A DNA stretch of 64,000 nucleotides. Origin: an uncultured Lachnospiraceae bacterium. GTDB taxonomy: Bacteria; Bacillota; Clostridia; Lachnospirales; Lachnospiraceae. Positions 1 to 9,382 of the stretch are shown in pieces (the first letter of the stretch is position 1; each line of letters opens with the position of its first letter). Where the stretch lies: assembly GCA_900544445.1 (NCBI GenBank), contig UQVK01000003.1:44651-108650 (forward strand). Reading direction: 5' to 3'. A model generated the notes under the pieces. The model was given only the letters and a program-made list of their open reading frames with translations, was not told the origin of the DNA and did not search any database. The position numbers and the translations under genes were made by a program.

Positions 1-429
1 CCCATGTGGAACCGGAATATGGATTATAAGTGCGGAACGGGCCATGGCGTCGGCTATATCCTGAACGTGCATGAAGGCCCGCAGGGCATCCGCTGGCGTT
101 ATACGGAGGGACAGTCTGAGGCGGTGATCGAGGCCGGAATGGACGTTACAAACGAGCCCGGCATTTATATCGAGGGCAGCCACGGCATCCGCACGGAGAA
201 CGTGATGGTGGCAAGAAACGGGGTCAAGAACGGAGACGGTCAGTTCATGTATTTTGATACCCTCACCTGGGTGCCCATCGATCTGGACGGCATCGACACG
301 AAGTATATGCAGCCACAGGAGATCGCATGGCTGAATTCCTATCATGCGAAGGTCTATGAAAAAATTGCGCCGCTCCTGACGGAGGAAGAGCGGGAGTGGC
401 TGAAGGAGGCCACAAGACCCGTGAAATAA
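1..429 (+). CDS. Xaa-Pro aminopeptidase (M24B), C-terminal part
   Basis: The frame is open from the window edge, so only the C-terminal ~143 residues are present and the true start lies upstream. The GTGHGVGY stretch followed by NEPGIYIEG and HGIRTEN is the typical end of the pita-bread fold of M24 metallopeptidases. It supplies a metal-binding or catalytic His (GHGVG) and metal-binding Glu residues (the EPG motif and the Glu of RTEN). The tail after it (IDLDGIDTKYM, then EEREWLKEAT) is the short C-terminal extension of the aminopeptidase P type, which removes N-terminal residues preceding proline. The protein is cytosolic. It is followed by an independent promoter for a non-coding RNA, so it ends its transcription unit. 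Confidence 0.88.
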   Translation, partial: PMWNRNMDYKCGTGHGVGYILNVHEGPQGIRWRYTEGQSEAVIEAGMDVTNEPGIYIEGSHGIRTENVMVARNGVKNGDGQFMYFDTLTWVPIDLDGIDTKYMQPQEIAWLNSYHAKVYEKIAPLLTEEEREWLKEATRPVK

Positions 430-469
430 TGGGCCGTTCATGCATTTTATCTGACGGAAAAACTTTCTG

Positions 470-498
470 TTGTATTTTACAGAGGTTCAGGATATAAT
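470..498 (+). promoter_or_regulatory. Sigma-A type promoter of the 6S-like RNA
   Basis: TTGTAT (470-475) and TATAAT (493-498) are separated by 17 bases. The expected start, near 505, coincides with the beginning of the conserved CCTGAGATGTTCG block of the RNA that follows. Confidence 0.7.
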
Positions 499-504
499 AA
501 ATGT

Positions 505-719
505 AACCTGAGATGTTCGATAACTCCTGTTGTTTTGAACCTACATTTACTTAAACGGGACTCCTATATTGCCGCGTGGATGTCAGGCCCCCATTGCGCA
601 GGGGAAGGCAGAAGCGTCGGTTGCGGTAACCCACCTGGCTGTCAGCTAGGAGTCAGAAGATGGGAGGCGGCATTTTGGGGATACAAAAGAGAAAAAGCAG
701 CCATTTCGGCTGCTTTTTT
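505..719 (+). ncRNA. ssrS: Probable 6S RNA
   Basis: A non-coding transcript is bounded by a good promoter and a perfect intrinsic terminator (stem 692-702 with 708-718, then T run). Its 5' end contains CTGAGATGTTCG, which I recognise as the 5' block of E. coli 6S RNA. The ACTCCT near 524-529 can pair with AGGAGT near 647-652, giving the long closed hairpin with a central bubble expected of 6S RNA, the sRNA that binds housekeeping RNA polymerase and releases it by making product RNA. The family assignment rests on these local similarities and the architecture. A covariance-model search would settle it. The mature 3' end may lie before the terminator. Confidence 0.6.
692..719 (+). terminator. 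Intrinsic terminator after the 6S-like RNA
   Basis: Perfect 11-bp stem AAAAAGCAGCC / GGCTGCTTTTT with a 5-nt ATTTC loop, ending in six Ts. Confidence 0.9.
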
Positions 720-767
720 CAGCTTTGTATGGTTTGTCCGCCAGCTGGTTCACAAAGAGGGGAATGG

Positions 768-3422
768 ATGGAAGGAAAGGAAAGAAGAGACGGATACAGG
801 CGTACATACAGGACGTCCGCCGCATATCATAGAAGGAACAGAAGGGCCGTCTCCCGCCTTCAGAGGACCGGATATGGGAGAAAACGGAGGAGGAGAGGAA
901 GCGGTCCGGGAAACGGAAGGGAAGGGGACAGATGGGGAAAGCTCCTGACGATTCTCATTGGAACAGTGCTCCTCTTTCTTCTGTTGATTACTGCAGCCCG
1001 TGAAATACTTACACCCGGGCCGGAGGGAGAATATCTCGCCATACGGGAAGCGGAGAATCTGACACGCCTGCTTTCTGACCTGCGGCTTTCGGCAGGGGGT
1101 TCCGGACAGTCGGATACAGAGGCGGATATTTTTACCAAGGAACAGGCTTCTGAGGACGGATATTTGACCTTTGAAGCCTGGGAACGGATTACAGCTCTTT
1201 TTTCGGAGTGCGGATACGAGCTTCCGGACGGTTACCGGAAGAAGGACACAGTGCTCCTTTCGGACTGGTATGATTTTTTTGATGCGGTGCTCGCCGTCTA
1301 TGATACACAGGGGCAGGTGAAGGATGTCACTCTGACCCCCATCGGAATCGGAGAGGCGGTGACGGACGCGGAAGGGGAGGCGCTTGCGCAGAACGGACTG
1401 ATTTCCGAAAACGGCGCCTATACCTTCCTGACAGACCGGATACGGGACCTCCTGTACCGGCCCGTAACAGCAGTCTGCCGGGACGGATGTCTGTATGCGG
1501 TGAGAAGTGTGGACGGGCGGGAGGACGTTCTTTCCAATATCTGGATTATGGAGGCGGGAGAGGATTCCCTTCTTGGCTTCTGGAACGATTATGAGATCCG
1601 TTTTCCCGTTTCGGGCGATGGAACGCAGCCTGGCAGAGCGGGGCAGTCCGATGGAGCGGGGCAGCCCGATGGAGCAGGGCAGCCCGATGGAGCAGGGCAG
1701 TCCGATACGGCCGTAGAGCAGGTGGCGGATCTGCATTTCCTGGACGGAGTTCTGCAGGAGATCCGGATGAAAACACAGAAGGTATCCGGGAAGATTCTGC
1801 GGGTGGAGAACAACGGCGTTGAGGTGGAGGGAAGCGGTTTTCTGCCATTCGCGGATAATATCAGAGTCTATCGTCTGTACGGAAAACTGAAATCCTATGA
1901 GACAAAGGATCTACGCATCGGATACGATTTCACGGATTTCGTGATCGATGATGGCTGTGTGCAGGCAGCGCTTGTGGTGAAGGAAGAAAACATGGAGAAT
2001 ATCCGGGTACTGGTTAAGACCACGGGCTTTGCGGGAATATTTCATGAAACCGTTTCACTTACGGCGGACTGTGATCTTTCCGTCATTACCGGGAAATCCG
2101 GAAATCAGGAAACAACAGTGATTCCGGCAGGGGAAACGCTTACGATCGACAGGGAAAGCGGACTGTTTGCAGGGGATGGCTCCGCGGATGCTTTGGCGGG
2201 AAGCGCCGGGGCCGGTTCAGCAGGTGAGGTTTCTTCCATCATCCGGATTGAACCTGCGGTCCTTACCGGAAGGATCCGTCTCTTAAGCGTGGAGAGAAGC
2301 CAGGGAACGCCGTCCTATCGGGGAAGCCTTGAGCTGAGGCTTCAGGATGAGGGAATCCTGGTGGTCAACGAGCTTCTGCTGGAGGAATATCTGTATGCGG
2401 TAGTGCCCAGCGAAATGCCCGCGTCCTATCCGCTGGAGGCGCTGAAGGCGCAGGCGGTCTGTGCCAGAACCTATGCTTATGCAAGGATTCTTCACGCCGG
2501 CCTTCCGGAATACGGCGCGCATGTGGATGACAGCACCAGCTATCAGGTTTATAATAATATTCTGGAAAATGCGCAGACCACCAAAGCGGTGCGGGAGACA
2601 AAGGGAGAGATTCTTTACTATGGAGAGGAGCTGGCCGATACCTACTATTATTCCACCTCCTGCGGCTATGGTACGGATGCGGGCGTCTGGTCCGGCTCCG
2701 GCCCGGACACTTTTCCCTACCTGCAGGGAAAGGCGGTGAACGTGGCGGGCGTGGCGGATGCGCAGGGAGATGCCATCGATGAAACCGTGAACGAGGCGGA
2801 TATCGCGGCTGCGGATTTCATGATGCAGGAGGAAAGCTTTGCGGCATTTATCAAAAATGTGCGTCCTTCTGATTTTGAGAGCGGAGAGGCCTGGTACCGA
2901 TGGACGTATCAGGTGGATGAGCTGGATGAGGCGCTTCTTTATGAACGGGTGTTGGAGCGCTGCGCGGCTGCGCCGTCCACCGTATCTGTTCTCCGAAAGG
3001 ACGGTGCCTGGGAGAATCAGACTCCTCCTGATCCGGGACGGATTCTGGAGCTTTCCATCACGGAAAGGAGTACCGGCGGGGTGGCGCAGACGCTTCAGAT
3101 TGTGGGTGAGAATGCAGCGATTCAGGTCAGAACGGAACACAGCATCCGTTACGTGCTCTGTGACGCCCGGATTTCCGTGATCCGTCAGGACGGCAGCGCA
3201 TGGCAGCCCTCCAGCCTGCTGCCCAGCGGCTTCTTTGTGCTGGAGACGGAAGCGGAGGATGGGTATGTGGCGGGCTTTACCCTGTATGGGGGCGGCTTCG
3301 GCCATGGCGTCGGACTGAGCCAGAACGGGGCGAAAGAAATGGCCGAAAGCGGCTGCGACTGTGAGACGATCCTGAGCTATTTTTATGAAGGAATCAGCCT
3401 GAAGAAAGGAAATGCGCTATGA
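768..3422 (+). CDS. Membrane-anchored SpoIID/LytB-domain protein
   Basis: The 884-residue product begins with a very basic stretch, then one membrane segment (KLLTILIGTVLLFLLLITAA, about residues 62-81), then a long extracytoplasmic region. The C-terminal part carries the SpoIID/LytB core: ELLLEEYLYAVVPSEMP, LKAQAVCARTYA, STSCGYG and GGGFGHGVGLSQNGA. Proteins of this fold are lytic transglycosylases or amidase enhancers acting on peptidoglycan denuded of stem peptides, often in engulfment. It is much longer than SpoIID itself (about 340 residues) because of a large N-terminal region with hexapeptide repeats. Start chosen at ATG 768 with AGAGGGG five bases upstream; earlier in-frame codons lie inside the 6S terminator. 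It overlaps the next gene by four bases. Whether it is sporulation-specific is not shown. Confidence 0.8.
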   Translation: MEGKERRDGYRRTYRTSAAYHRRNRRAVSRLQRTGYGRKRRRRGSGPGNGREGDRWGKLLTILIGTVLLFLLLITAAREILTPGPEGEYLAIREAENLTRLLSDLRLSAGGSGQSDTEADIFTKEQASEDGYLTFEAWERITALFSECGYELPDGYRKKDTVLLSDWYDFFDAVLAVYDTQGQVKDVTLTPIGIGEAVTDAEGEALAQNGLISENGAYTFLTDRIRDLLYRPVTAVCRDGCLYAVRSVDGREDVLSNIWIMEAGEDSLLGFWNDYEIRFPVSGDGTQPGRAGQSDGAGQPDGAGQPDGAGQSDTAVEQVADLHFLDGVLQEIRMKTQKVSGKILRVENNGVEVEGSGFLPFADNIRVYRLYGKLKSYETKDLRIGYDFTDFVIDDGCVQAALVVKEENMENIRVLVKTTGFAGIFHETVSLTADCDLSVITGKSGNQETTVIPAGETLTIDRESGLFAGDGSADALAGSAGAGSAGEVSSIIRIEPAVLTGRIRLLSVERSQGTPSYRGSLELRLQDEGILVVNELLLEEYLYAVVPSEMPASYPLEALKAQAVCARTYAYARILHAGLPEYGAHVDDSTSYQVYNNILENAQTTKAVRETKGEILYYGEELADTYYYSTSCGYGTDAGVWSGSGPDTFPYLQGKAVNVAGVADAQGDAIDETVNEADIAAADFMMQEESFAAFIKNVRPSDFESGEAWYRWTYQVDELDEALLYERVLERCAAAPSTVSVLRKDGAWENQTPPDPGRILELSITERSTGGVAQTLQIVGENAAIQVRTEHSIRYVLCDARISVIRQDGSAWQPSSLLPSGFFVLETEAEDGYVAGFTLYGGGFGHGVGLSQNGAKEMAESGCDCETILSYFYEGISLKKGNAL
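1641..1712 (+). repeat. 18-bp tandem repeat coding GQ(S/P)DGA
   Basis: Three full and one partial 18-bp units, GGGCAG(T/C)CCGATGGAGC(G/A), lie inside the SpoIID-domain gene and encode a Gly-Gln-Ser/Pro-Asp-Gly-Ala linker. The unit length is a multiple of three, so copy-number change would alter linker length without breaking the frame. Confidence 0.85.
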
Positions 3423-4285
3423 TGAAAATATACCGGTTGGTGAGAGGGTTTGCGAGACAGATGAGCCGGGCGAACGTGAATGCGTATGCCGCGAGCACGG
3501 CTTTTTTCATCTTCCTTTCTCTGATTCCCATGATCATGCTGATCTGTTCGGTGCTTGCTGCCACGCCCCTTGTGCAGAAGTCGGATCTGCTGACAGCGGC
3601 TACTATTTTTCCTGCGTCAATCACTCCCCTGATCGTGGGGCTGATTGACAGTATTTACGACAGCACCTTTGGAATGATCAGCATGACGGCCATCGTGACG
3701 ATCTGGTCGGCGGGGAAGGGAATCCTGGCGCTGATGCGCGGGCTGAACGCCATGAACGGGGTGGTGGAGGACCGCAATTATGTGCTTCAGCGTCTTATTG
3801 CTTCCTTTTATCTGATCGTTTTCCTGGCCATGGTGGTGTTTTCTCTGGTGGTCATGGTGTTCGGTAACCTGCTGGCATCCGTGATCGTCCGGCATGTGCC
3901 GGGAATGGAAAATCTGTTTGCTTTTCTTCTTCATTTCAGGGGTATTTTTTCCTGGTGCATGATGACGCTCCTGTTCGCGCTGATGTATACGTTCATTCCA
4001 AACTGTAAGCTGAGATTTGCATGGCAGCTTCCGGGGGCCGCGTTTTCCGCGGTGACCTGGAACGTGTTTTCCTGGGGCTTTTCCATTTATGTCAGGCATT
4101 CCGGCGGCTTTGACATGTACGGAAGCCTGACCACCATTGTGATCCTGATGCTCTGGCTCTATTTCTGCTTTTATCTGTTCCTGATCGGGGCGCATATCAA
4201 CCGTTTCCTGACGCCGTTTCGGAAGGTGCGGGAAAAGCAGAGGCAGTCCCGCAGGGGAAAAGGCGCCGGCAGAAGACGTGGTTGA
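3419..4285 (+). CDS. YihY/BrkB-family inner membrane protein
   Basis: 288 residues with about six hydrophobic segments and a basic C-terminus (RRGKGAGRRRG). The N-terminal pattern (ANVNAYAASTAFFIFLSLIPM) and C-terminal TTIVILMLWLYFCFYLFLIGAHIN are characteristic of the YihY/virulence factor BrkB family, often mis-annotated as ribonuclease BN. Biochemical role is unknown. The start overlaps the stop of the SpoIID-domain gene (ATGATGA), so the two are translationally coupled and probably form one envelope-related unit. A second ATG three bases later is an equally good start. Confidence 0.85.
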   Translation: MMKIYRLVRGFARQMSRANVNAYAASTAFFIFLSLIPMIMLICSVLAATPLVQKSDLLTAATIFPASITPLIVGLIDSIYDSTFGMISMTAIVTIWSAGKGILALMRGLNAMNGVVEDRNYVLQRLIASFYLIVFLAMVVFSLVVMVFGNLLASVIVRHVPGMENLFAFLLHFRGIFSWCMMTLLFALMYTFIPNCKLRFAWQLPGAAFSAVTWNVFSWGFSIYVRHSGGFDMYGSLTTIVILMLWLYFCFYLFLIGAHINRFLTPFRKVREKQRQSRRGKGAGRRRG

Positions 4286-4373
4286 AAAAATCAGGAAAAA
4301 ATGCCGGCTTTCGAAATAAAATGAAGGAAAAACGGAAAAAAAAGAAGATAACCTGCCGGCTGGTTCGGTACGC

Positions 4374-4402
4374 TTGACATTTTCAGGCGGGACTCTTATA
4401 AT
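4374..4402 (+). promoter_or_regulatory. Consensus promoter of the Lrp-family regulator gene
   Basis: TTGACA (4374-4379), 17 bases, TATAAT (4397-4402). Both hexamers match the sigma-A consensus exactly. Confidence 0.85.
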
Positions 4403-4500
4403 CCGTTTCATGAATTGCGGCGGCCGGTACCGCAGCGGTTCACAGGAAAGCGGCCGGCGGTTATTCCTGATAGCCGGAAACGCCGGGCGGGAAAGGACGG

Positions 4501-5019
4501 ATGCTGTTGATGGAGAAAAGAAAAATGGCAGAACGGGTCAGAGTCCCCGTCAATCATGCGGATGAACTGGATTATGTGGATTATCAGATCCTGGAAATGC
4601 TTCAGGAAAATGCCCGGGTCTCCGCAAAGGAAATTTCCGATCGGGTATTCCTTTCCTCCACCTCCGTGGCAGCGCGGATCGCGCGGATGGAGGAAAAGGG
4701 AGTCATAGCGGGCTACAGCGTTCGGGTCAATCCGCTGGCGCTTGGCTGTTACACAAAGGCATTTATCTGTGTGGACATAGAGCCAAAGCAGAAGAAAGAG
4801 TTTTATCCCTATGTGGAGCAGTGCGAGAATGTGGTGCAGTGCACCTGCGTAACAGGGGAATTTGCGGTTCTTCTGGAATGTCAGTTCCATAACACCATGG
4901 AGCTGGACTATTTTATCGGGGAGCTGCAGAGCTTTGGAAAGACGAAGACGCTGATTGCGTTTTCTACTCCGACGGAGCACAGGGAGATCTACTGGAAGGG
5001 CGACTGCCCGGAAAAATAG
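4501..5019 (+). CDS. Lrp/AsnC-family transcriptional regulator
   Basis: 172 residues. An N-terminal AsnC-type winged helix-turn-helix ([37 protein letters not shown], about residues 20-75) is followed by the RAM ligand-binding domain (about 80-165). Such regulators sense amino acids and control their transport or catabolism. It sits directly before an amino acid ABC transporter operon on the same strand, which is therefore its likely target, though no operator was identified. Start ATG 4501 has GAAAGGA upstream; ATG 4510 is an alternative. Confidence 0.88.
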   Translation: MLLMEKRKMAERVRVPVNHADELDYVDYQILEMLQENARVSAKEISDRVFLSSTSVAARIARMEEKGVIAGYSVRVNPLALGCYTKAFICVDIEPKQKKEFYPYVEQCENVVQCTCVTGEFAVLLECQFHNTMELDYFIGELQSFGKTKTLIAFSTPTEHREIYWKGDCPEK

Positions 5020-5113
5020 TGGAACAATCAAAGGTATCAGGCTGAAAAAATCACAGAGCATACAGGAAATGGCGAAGAGGCTGACGAAAGGGTTGGTCTT
5101 TTTTTTATGCCTT

Positions 5114-5159
5114 CGGCTGCCCGTGAAAATGCAGCTCTGGTTTTTCGAACCGGCAGCCG
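5114..5159 (+). promoter_or_regulatory. Inverted repeat in the leader of the amino acid ABC operon
   Basis: CGGCTGCC (5114-5121) and GGCAGCCG (5152-5159) form an 8-bp inverted repeat with a 30-base interior that holds a small GGTT/AACC hairpin. It lies in the 169-base gap between the Lrp gene and the ATPase gene. It could be an RNA hairpin or an operator. The function is not established. Confidence 0.35.
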
Positions 5160-5188
5160 TGACGTCACAAAGAAATGGAGTGATCGGT

Positions 5189-5929
5189 ATGGAGAATACG
5201 AACGAGATGATCAGGATTGAACATTTACGAAAGAGATTCGGGGACCTTCAGGTACTGGATGATATCAACCTTACCGTCCGGAAGGGAGAGAAGCTGGTCA
5301 TTCTGGGGCCCAGCGGAAGCGGGAAGAGCACGCTGATCCGCTGCATCAACCGTCTGGAAAAGCCGACCAGCGGGGAAATCTACATAGACGGTGAGCTGGT
5401 TACCCATAAGAACCGGGTGAAGATGTCCAGGGATCATATGGCGATGGTGTTCCAGCAGTTTAATCTCTATCCCCACAAAACCGTGCTTCAGAACCTGACC
5501 CTGGCACCCATGAAGCTGCATAAAATCCCCAGAAAGGAAGCGGAGGAGGCAGCGATGGAATATCTGGCCCGCGTGGGACTCACCAGTAAGGCGGACGCCT
5601 ATCCGCAGAATCTGTCCGGAGGGCAGCAGCAGCGGGTCGCAATTGCCAGGGCCCTGGTGACGCATCCGGAGATCATCCTTTTCGACGAACCCACCAGCGC
5701 ACTTGATCCGGAAATGGTAGGTGAGGTTCTGGACGTTATGGTGGAACTCTCCAAAGAGGATATCACAATGCTCTGCGTGACCCATGAGATGGGATTCGCA
5801 AGGCAGGTGGCGGACCGGGTGATTTTCCTGGACAGCGCGAAAATCGTGGAGGAGGGAACGCCCCAGGAGGTGTTTGAGCATCCGAAAAATGAGCGCACGA
5901 AGGCTTTCTTCAGCAAAATTCTTCATTGA
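5189..5929 (+). CDS. Polar amino acid ABC transporter, ATP-binding protein
   Basis: 246 residues with all nucleotide-binding motifs: Walker [10 protein letters not shown], signature LSGGQQQR, Walker [15 protein letters not shown] and the His switch CVTHEMGF. The close match to the GlnQ/HisP class, together with the adjacent permeases and binding protein, marks it as the ATPase of a polar amino acid importer. Start at ATG 5189 is chosen because GGAG lies eight bases upstream and the family begins just before the ATPase core ([12 protein letters not shown]); the frame is open further upstream without family similarity. Downstream genes follow in one operon. Confidence 0.93.
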   Translation: MENTNEMIRIEHLRKRFGDLQVLDDINLTVRKGEKLVILGPSGSGKSTLIRCINRLEKPTSGEIYIDGELVTHKNRVKMSRDHMAMVFQQFNLYPHKTVLQNLTLAPMKLHKIPRKEAEEAAMEYLARVGLTSKADAYPQNLSGGQQQRVAIARALVTHPEIILFDEPTSALDPEMVGEVLDVMVELSKEDITMLCVTHEMGFARQVADRVIFLDSAKIVEEGTPQEVFEHPKNERTKAFFSKILH

Positions 5930-6003
5930 TGGATCAAAATAGACTGGCAGAACGCAGTGTTTGTTGGAATGCCGCAGATTGGCGGCGGAAGGAGGAGAAC
6001 GTT

Positions 6004-6882
6004 ATGAAAAAAAGGATCATTGCAGGCATAATGGCTATGGTAATGACGCTGGGAACTCTGACCGGCTGTGGGAATACGGAGGCGTCCGCAGCTTCCGGAT
6101 CCTCTGCTTCGTCAGCACAGAGAACCGTAGAGGATGTCAGAGAGGCAGGCGTCCTGAAGGTGGGCGCAAAATCCGATACGCTAAACATAGGCATGATAGA
6201 TACCTCGACCGGAGAATACGAGGGGTATGAAATCGATCTGGCCTATGAGATCGCAGCATCGATTTTTGACTGTACCGCCGAAGAAGCAAAGAAAAACGGC
6301 CTGGTGGAATTCACTTCAGTAACGGCAAAGACCAGGGGAGGCCTGCTGGATAACGGAGAGCTGGACTGCGTCATCGCTGCCTTCACCATTACGGAGGAAA
6401 GGAAGAAATCCTGGAATTTTACGCAGCAGTACCGCCTGGAGCCCGTTACGTTTCTGGTGAGAAAGGACTCCGGTGTAACGACGCTTGCAGATATGGACGG
6501 CTTTATCATTGGGGTCGGCCAGGGAACAACTACGGCGGATCTGATTAAGGAATATGCGGCGGAAAAGAACATTGATGCGAATTATGAGATTCAGGATTTT
6601 CAGTACATTACGGACGGGGTAGCGGCCCTGAAAACCGGTCAGATTGATGCTTACTCCGTCGACCGTTCAGCGCTTGCGTCCTATGTGGACGATACCCTGA
6701 TGCTGACGGATGACGCCTTCGGCGTACAGGAGATCGGCATCGCGCTGAAGAAGGGCAACGATGAACTGACTTCCTATATGGACGATGTGATCACTGATCT
6801 GAAGGAATCCGGAAGGCTGGATGAAATGAAGAAGGAATGGGGCGTCATGACGGACGCCGAAGTGGAAGCGGCGATGCAGTGA
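6004..6882 (+). CDS. Polar amino acid ABC transporter, substrate-binding lipoprotein
   Basis: 292 residues. The N-terminus is a lipoprotein signal (MKKRIIAGIMAMVMTLGTLTGCG, lipidated Cys in TGC) followed by a Ser/Ala-rich linker and a family 3 periplasmic-binding fold (VLKVGAKSDTLNIGM, GYEIDLAYEIA, GVGQGTTTADLIKEY). It would be tethered outside the membrane and deliver an amino acid to the permeases encoded downstream. AAGGAGGAG precedes ATG 6004 at ideal spacing. Ligand identity cannot be read from sequence. Confidence 0.92.
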   Translation: MKKRIIAGIMAMVMTLGTLTGCGNTEASAASGSSASSAQRTVEDVREAGVLKVGAKSDTLNIGMIDTSTGEYEGYEIDLAYEIAASIFDCTAEEAKKNGLVEFTSVTAKTRGGLLDNGELDCVIAAFTITEERKKSWNFTQQYRLEPVTFLVRKDSGVTTLADMDGFIIGVGQGTTTADLIKEYAAEKNIDANYEIQDFQYITDGVAALKTGQIDAYSVDRSALASYVDDTLMLTDDAFGVQEIGIALKKGNDELTSYMDDVITDLKESGRLDEMKKEWGVMTDAEVEAAMQ

Positions 6883-6960
6883 AGCCGGCAAAAGGGCAGA
6901 CCGGAAGCCGGCGGAAGAAAACTCGGAAAATCAGAATCTGGATAAAGGTGGTGGCTGCAT

Positions 6961-7701
6961 ATGCTGGAAAGTTTGTTGGATCCCTGGAGATGGGAGCGTT
7001 CCTTTCAGGATTTCCCGGATTACCTGGCAGGGTTTGGAATGACATTGAGAGTTACTTTGGTTGGATGGCTGATCGCTATGGCCATAGGGATATTACTGGG
7101 ACTGATATCCACAGGAGAAAACAGGGTGCTGAAGACGGTCAGCAGAATCTATGTACAGTTTTTTCAGAATACGCCGGTAACATTGCAGTTCTTTTTCATC
7201 TATGTGGGAGTTCCGGTAATTATTCAGCAGTTGTTTCATATGTCCAGAACGTACCGGATTTCCAAATTTGTGATCGGTATATTTGGTGTAGGACTTTATC
7301 ACGGCGCCTATATTGCAGAGGTAATCCGTTCCGGCATCGAGGCGGTGCCGGGCGGACAGCGGGAAGCGGCCATGTCTCAGGGTTTTACGGGAAATCAGAC
7401 AATGTTTTATGTGATACTGCCGCAGACACTGAAAATGATCCTTCCTCCGCTGACCAGCCAGACGCTGGCGCTTCTTAAGAATACATCAACTCTTGCCATG
7501 GTTGTCGGTCTGGACCTGATGTACTATGCGGACAGAAGCGTGGGCTATACCGGATATTTTCAGGGTTATCTGATCGCGGCAGCCATGTATTTTATCATAT
7601 GCTTTCCGCTGTCGATGCTGGTGCGGGTATTTGAACGGAATGCGGCCAGGAATCCCGGAATGAAGAAAAAAAGAAAAAAGAGGATGATGGGGGTGGCGTA
7701 G
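6961..7701 (+). CDS. Amino acid ABC transporter permease 1
   Basis: 246 residues, about five membrane segments, and the permease coupling loop in GIEAVPGGQREAAMSQGFTGNQTMFYVILPQ, typical of HisM/GlnP-type subunits. It lies between the binding protein and a second permease, so the importer probably uses a heterodimeric channel. AAAGGTGGT precedes the ATG. The C-terminus is very basic (MKKKRKKRMMG). Confidence 0.92.
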   Translation: MLESLLDPWRWERSFQDFPDYLAGFGMTLRVTLVGWLIAMAIGILLGLISTGENRVLKTVSRIYVQFFQNTPVTLQFFFIYVGVPVIIQQLFHMSRTYRISKFVIGIFGVGLYHGAYIAEVIRSGIEAVPGGQREAAMSQGFTGNQTMFYVILPQTLKMILPPLTSQTLALLKNTSTLAMVVGLDLMYYADRSVGYTGYFQGYLIAAAMYFIICFPLSMLVRVFERNAARNPGMKKKRKKRMMGVA

Positions 7702-7702
7702 T

Positions 7703-8353
7703 ATGGCAAGTGTTCTTACAGCAGATAATCTGAATTTTATGATGAGCGGAATGAAGCTGACCCTGGAGATTGCAGTGCTCGCATCGGCCCTGTCCATTCT
7801 GATGGGAACCATACTGGCGCTGATGAAAACCTACTGCAGGGGAACGCTTGGCTTTCTGAACATACTGGCAACCGTTTATGTGGAAATTTTCCGTTGTACG
7901 CCTCAGCTTCTCTGGATTCTGATGTTTCGTTTTTTCGTGACGGGCGGCGGCTTTAATCTGGGCGTCGTCAGCCTGAGCGTGGTTTCTGCGCCGTATGTGT
8001 GCGAGATCGTCAGGGGCGGACTGAACAACATTTCCCACGGTCAGTTTGAGGCGGGATATTCTCAGGGCTTTCATTTTATCGGAATTCTGTGGTATATCGT
8101 GCTGCCGCAGACCTTCCGGGCGATTATTCCGTCTCTGATGTCTCAGATAACGTCGATTATCAAGAGTACATCCCTGCTGGCTTCCATCAATATTTTCGAA
8201 TACCTGTTTACCTGTAATACGGTTATGCTGAACGCAACGAGCATCGGCGGTATTTTCACGGTGTATGCCATGGAGGCTGCCGGGTACTTCATCGTCTGTT
8301 ACCTGCTGGTTGTTCTGGTAAACACGCTGGGCAGAAAATTCAGATTTGCATAG
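7703..8353 (+). CDS. Amino acid ABC transporter permease 2
   Basis: 216 residues with the coupling loop GGLNNISHGQFEAGYSQGFHFIGILWYIVLPQ and hydrophobic segments of the HisMQ type. It begins one base after the stop of permease 1, so the two are coupled. Together with the upstream ATPase and lipoprotein they form a complete importer. Confidence 0.92.
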   Translation: MASVLTADNLNFMMSGMKLTLEIAVLASALSILMGTILALMKTYCRGTLGFLNILATVYVEIFRCTPQLLWILMFRFFVTGGGFNLGVVSLSVVSAPYVCEIVRGGLNNISHGQFEAGYSQGFHFIGILWYIVLPQTFRAIIPSLMSQITSIIKSTSLLASINIFEYLFTCNTVMLNATSIGGIFTVYAMEAAGYFIVCYLLVVLVNTLGRKFRFA

Positions 8354-8413
8354 GCGGAGAAAACGGATGCGGAGACTGCAGGAAAGGGCAGAAGTGCGGA
8401 AGGGAGAACGGAT

Positions 8414-9352
8414 ATGGAGGCTATGGAAAAGAAAACGGAGATAAGAACTGTGGGAATCATGGGAGCCGGCGCTGTAGGCGCATATTTTCTCTGGGGCATG
8501 AGAAACCTGCCCTGTGGAACGCTCTGCCTGATCGCCAGGGGAGAGCGGAAGGAACGGCTGCAGAAGGAAGGAATGATAATTAACGGAGAACGCTTCCTCT
8601 ATCCGGTGAAAACGCCGGAGGAGGCTGCAGGCGTGGACCTTCTTCTGATCACCACCAAATATGGAGCCCTTCCCGGCCTGCTTGAGGATATCAAAACGGT
8701 TGTGAAGCCTCAGACCGCGGTGCTCAGCCTGCTGAACGGCGTGGATTCCGAGGAGATTATCGGAGAAGCCATCGGAGAGGAGCATATGCTGTATTCCCTG
8801 ATGCGCATCTCATCTGAGCGGAACGGAAATATCATTTTCTTTGATCCCAAAGAAACCAGAGGGATGTGGTTCGGAGAAAAGGGCATCCACCAGATTACCC
8901 CCAGGGCGCAGGCAGTGCTGGATCTGTTCGCACAGACGGACTGCAGGTGTACCTGGAAGGAGGACATCATGGCGGAGCTGTGGTACAAATATGCGATCAA
9001 TATTTCCCATAATCTGCCGCAGGCGGTGCTGGGCGTCGGACTTGGCTGCTATGAGGACAGCGAGCATATGAGTTTTCTGGCGAGAAAGCTGTGGGGCGAG
9101 GTGATGGCGGTGGCGGATGCCAGAGGAATTGCCACAAGAGACTACACTCCTCCCTGCTGCAGCAGAAAGAATGCACATCTGTCCACCCTGCAGGATCTGC
9201 TGGCAAAAAGGCATACAGAGATAGACATGTTTGCCGGAGCCATGATACGGATGGGGAAGGAAGCGGGAATTCCCGTGCCATACTGCGAGTATACATTTCA
9301 TGCCATCAAGGCGCTGGAGGAAAAGAACGACGGGAAATTTGATTATTCCTGA
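8414..9352 (+). CDS. Ketopantoate reductase (ApbA/PanE)-family dehydrogenase
   Basis: 312 residues. An N-terminal dinucleotide-binding motif (GIMGAGAVGAYF, about residues 16-27) and the C-terminal helical domain with LWYKYAINISHN identify the ApbA/PanE family, which reduces 2-oxo acids with NADPH. No pantothenate genes are nearby. Its place between an amino acid importer and an aminotransferase suggests it acts on a 2-oxo acid derived from the imported amino acid rather than in coenzyme A synthesis; this is inference. AGGGAGA precedes ATG 8414. Confidence 0.82.
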   Translation: MEAMEKKTEIRTVGIMGAGAVGAYFLWGMRNLPCGTLCLIARGERKERLQKEGMIINGERFLYPVKTPEEAAGVDLLLITTKYGALPGLLEDIKTVVKPQTAVLSLLNGVDSEEIIGEAIGEEHMLYSLMRISSERNGNIIFFDPKETRGMWFGEKGIHQITPRAQAVLDLFAQTDCRCTWKEDIMAELWYKYAINISHNLPQAVLGVGLGCYEDSEHMSFLARKLWGEVMAVADARGIATRDYTPPCCSRKNAHLSTLQDLLAKRHTEIDMFAGAMIRMGKEAGIPVPYCEYTFHAIKALEEKNDGKFDYS

Positions 9353-9382
9353 TGTGCTGCGCTCCGGGAAAGGAAAAGAAAA

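Noticed and set aside
535..948. A 137-codon plus-strand frame over the 6S-like RNA
   Set aside because: It starts inside the RNA, runs through its terminator and overlaps the SpoIID-domain gene out of frame.
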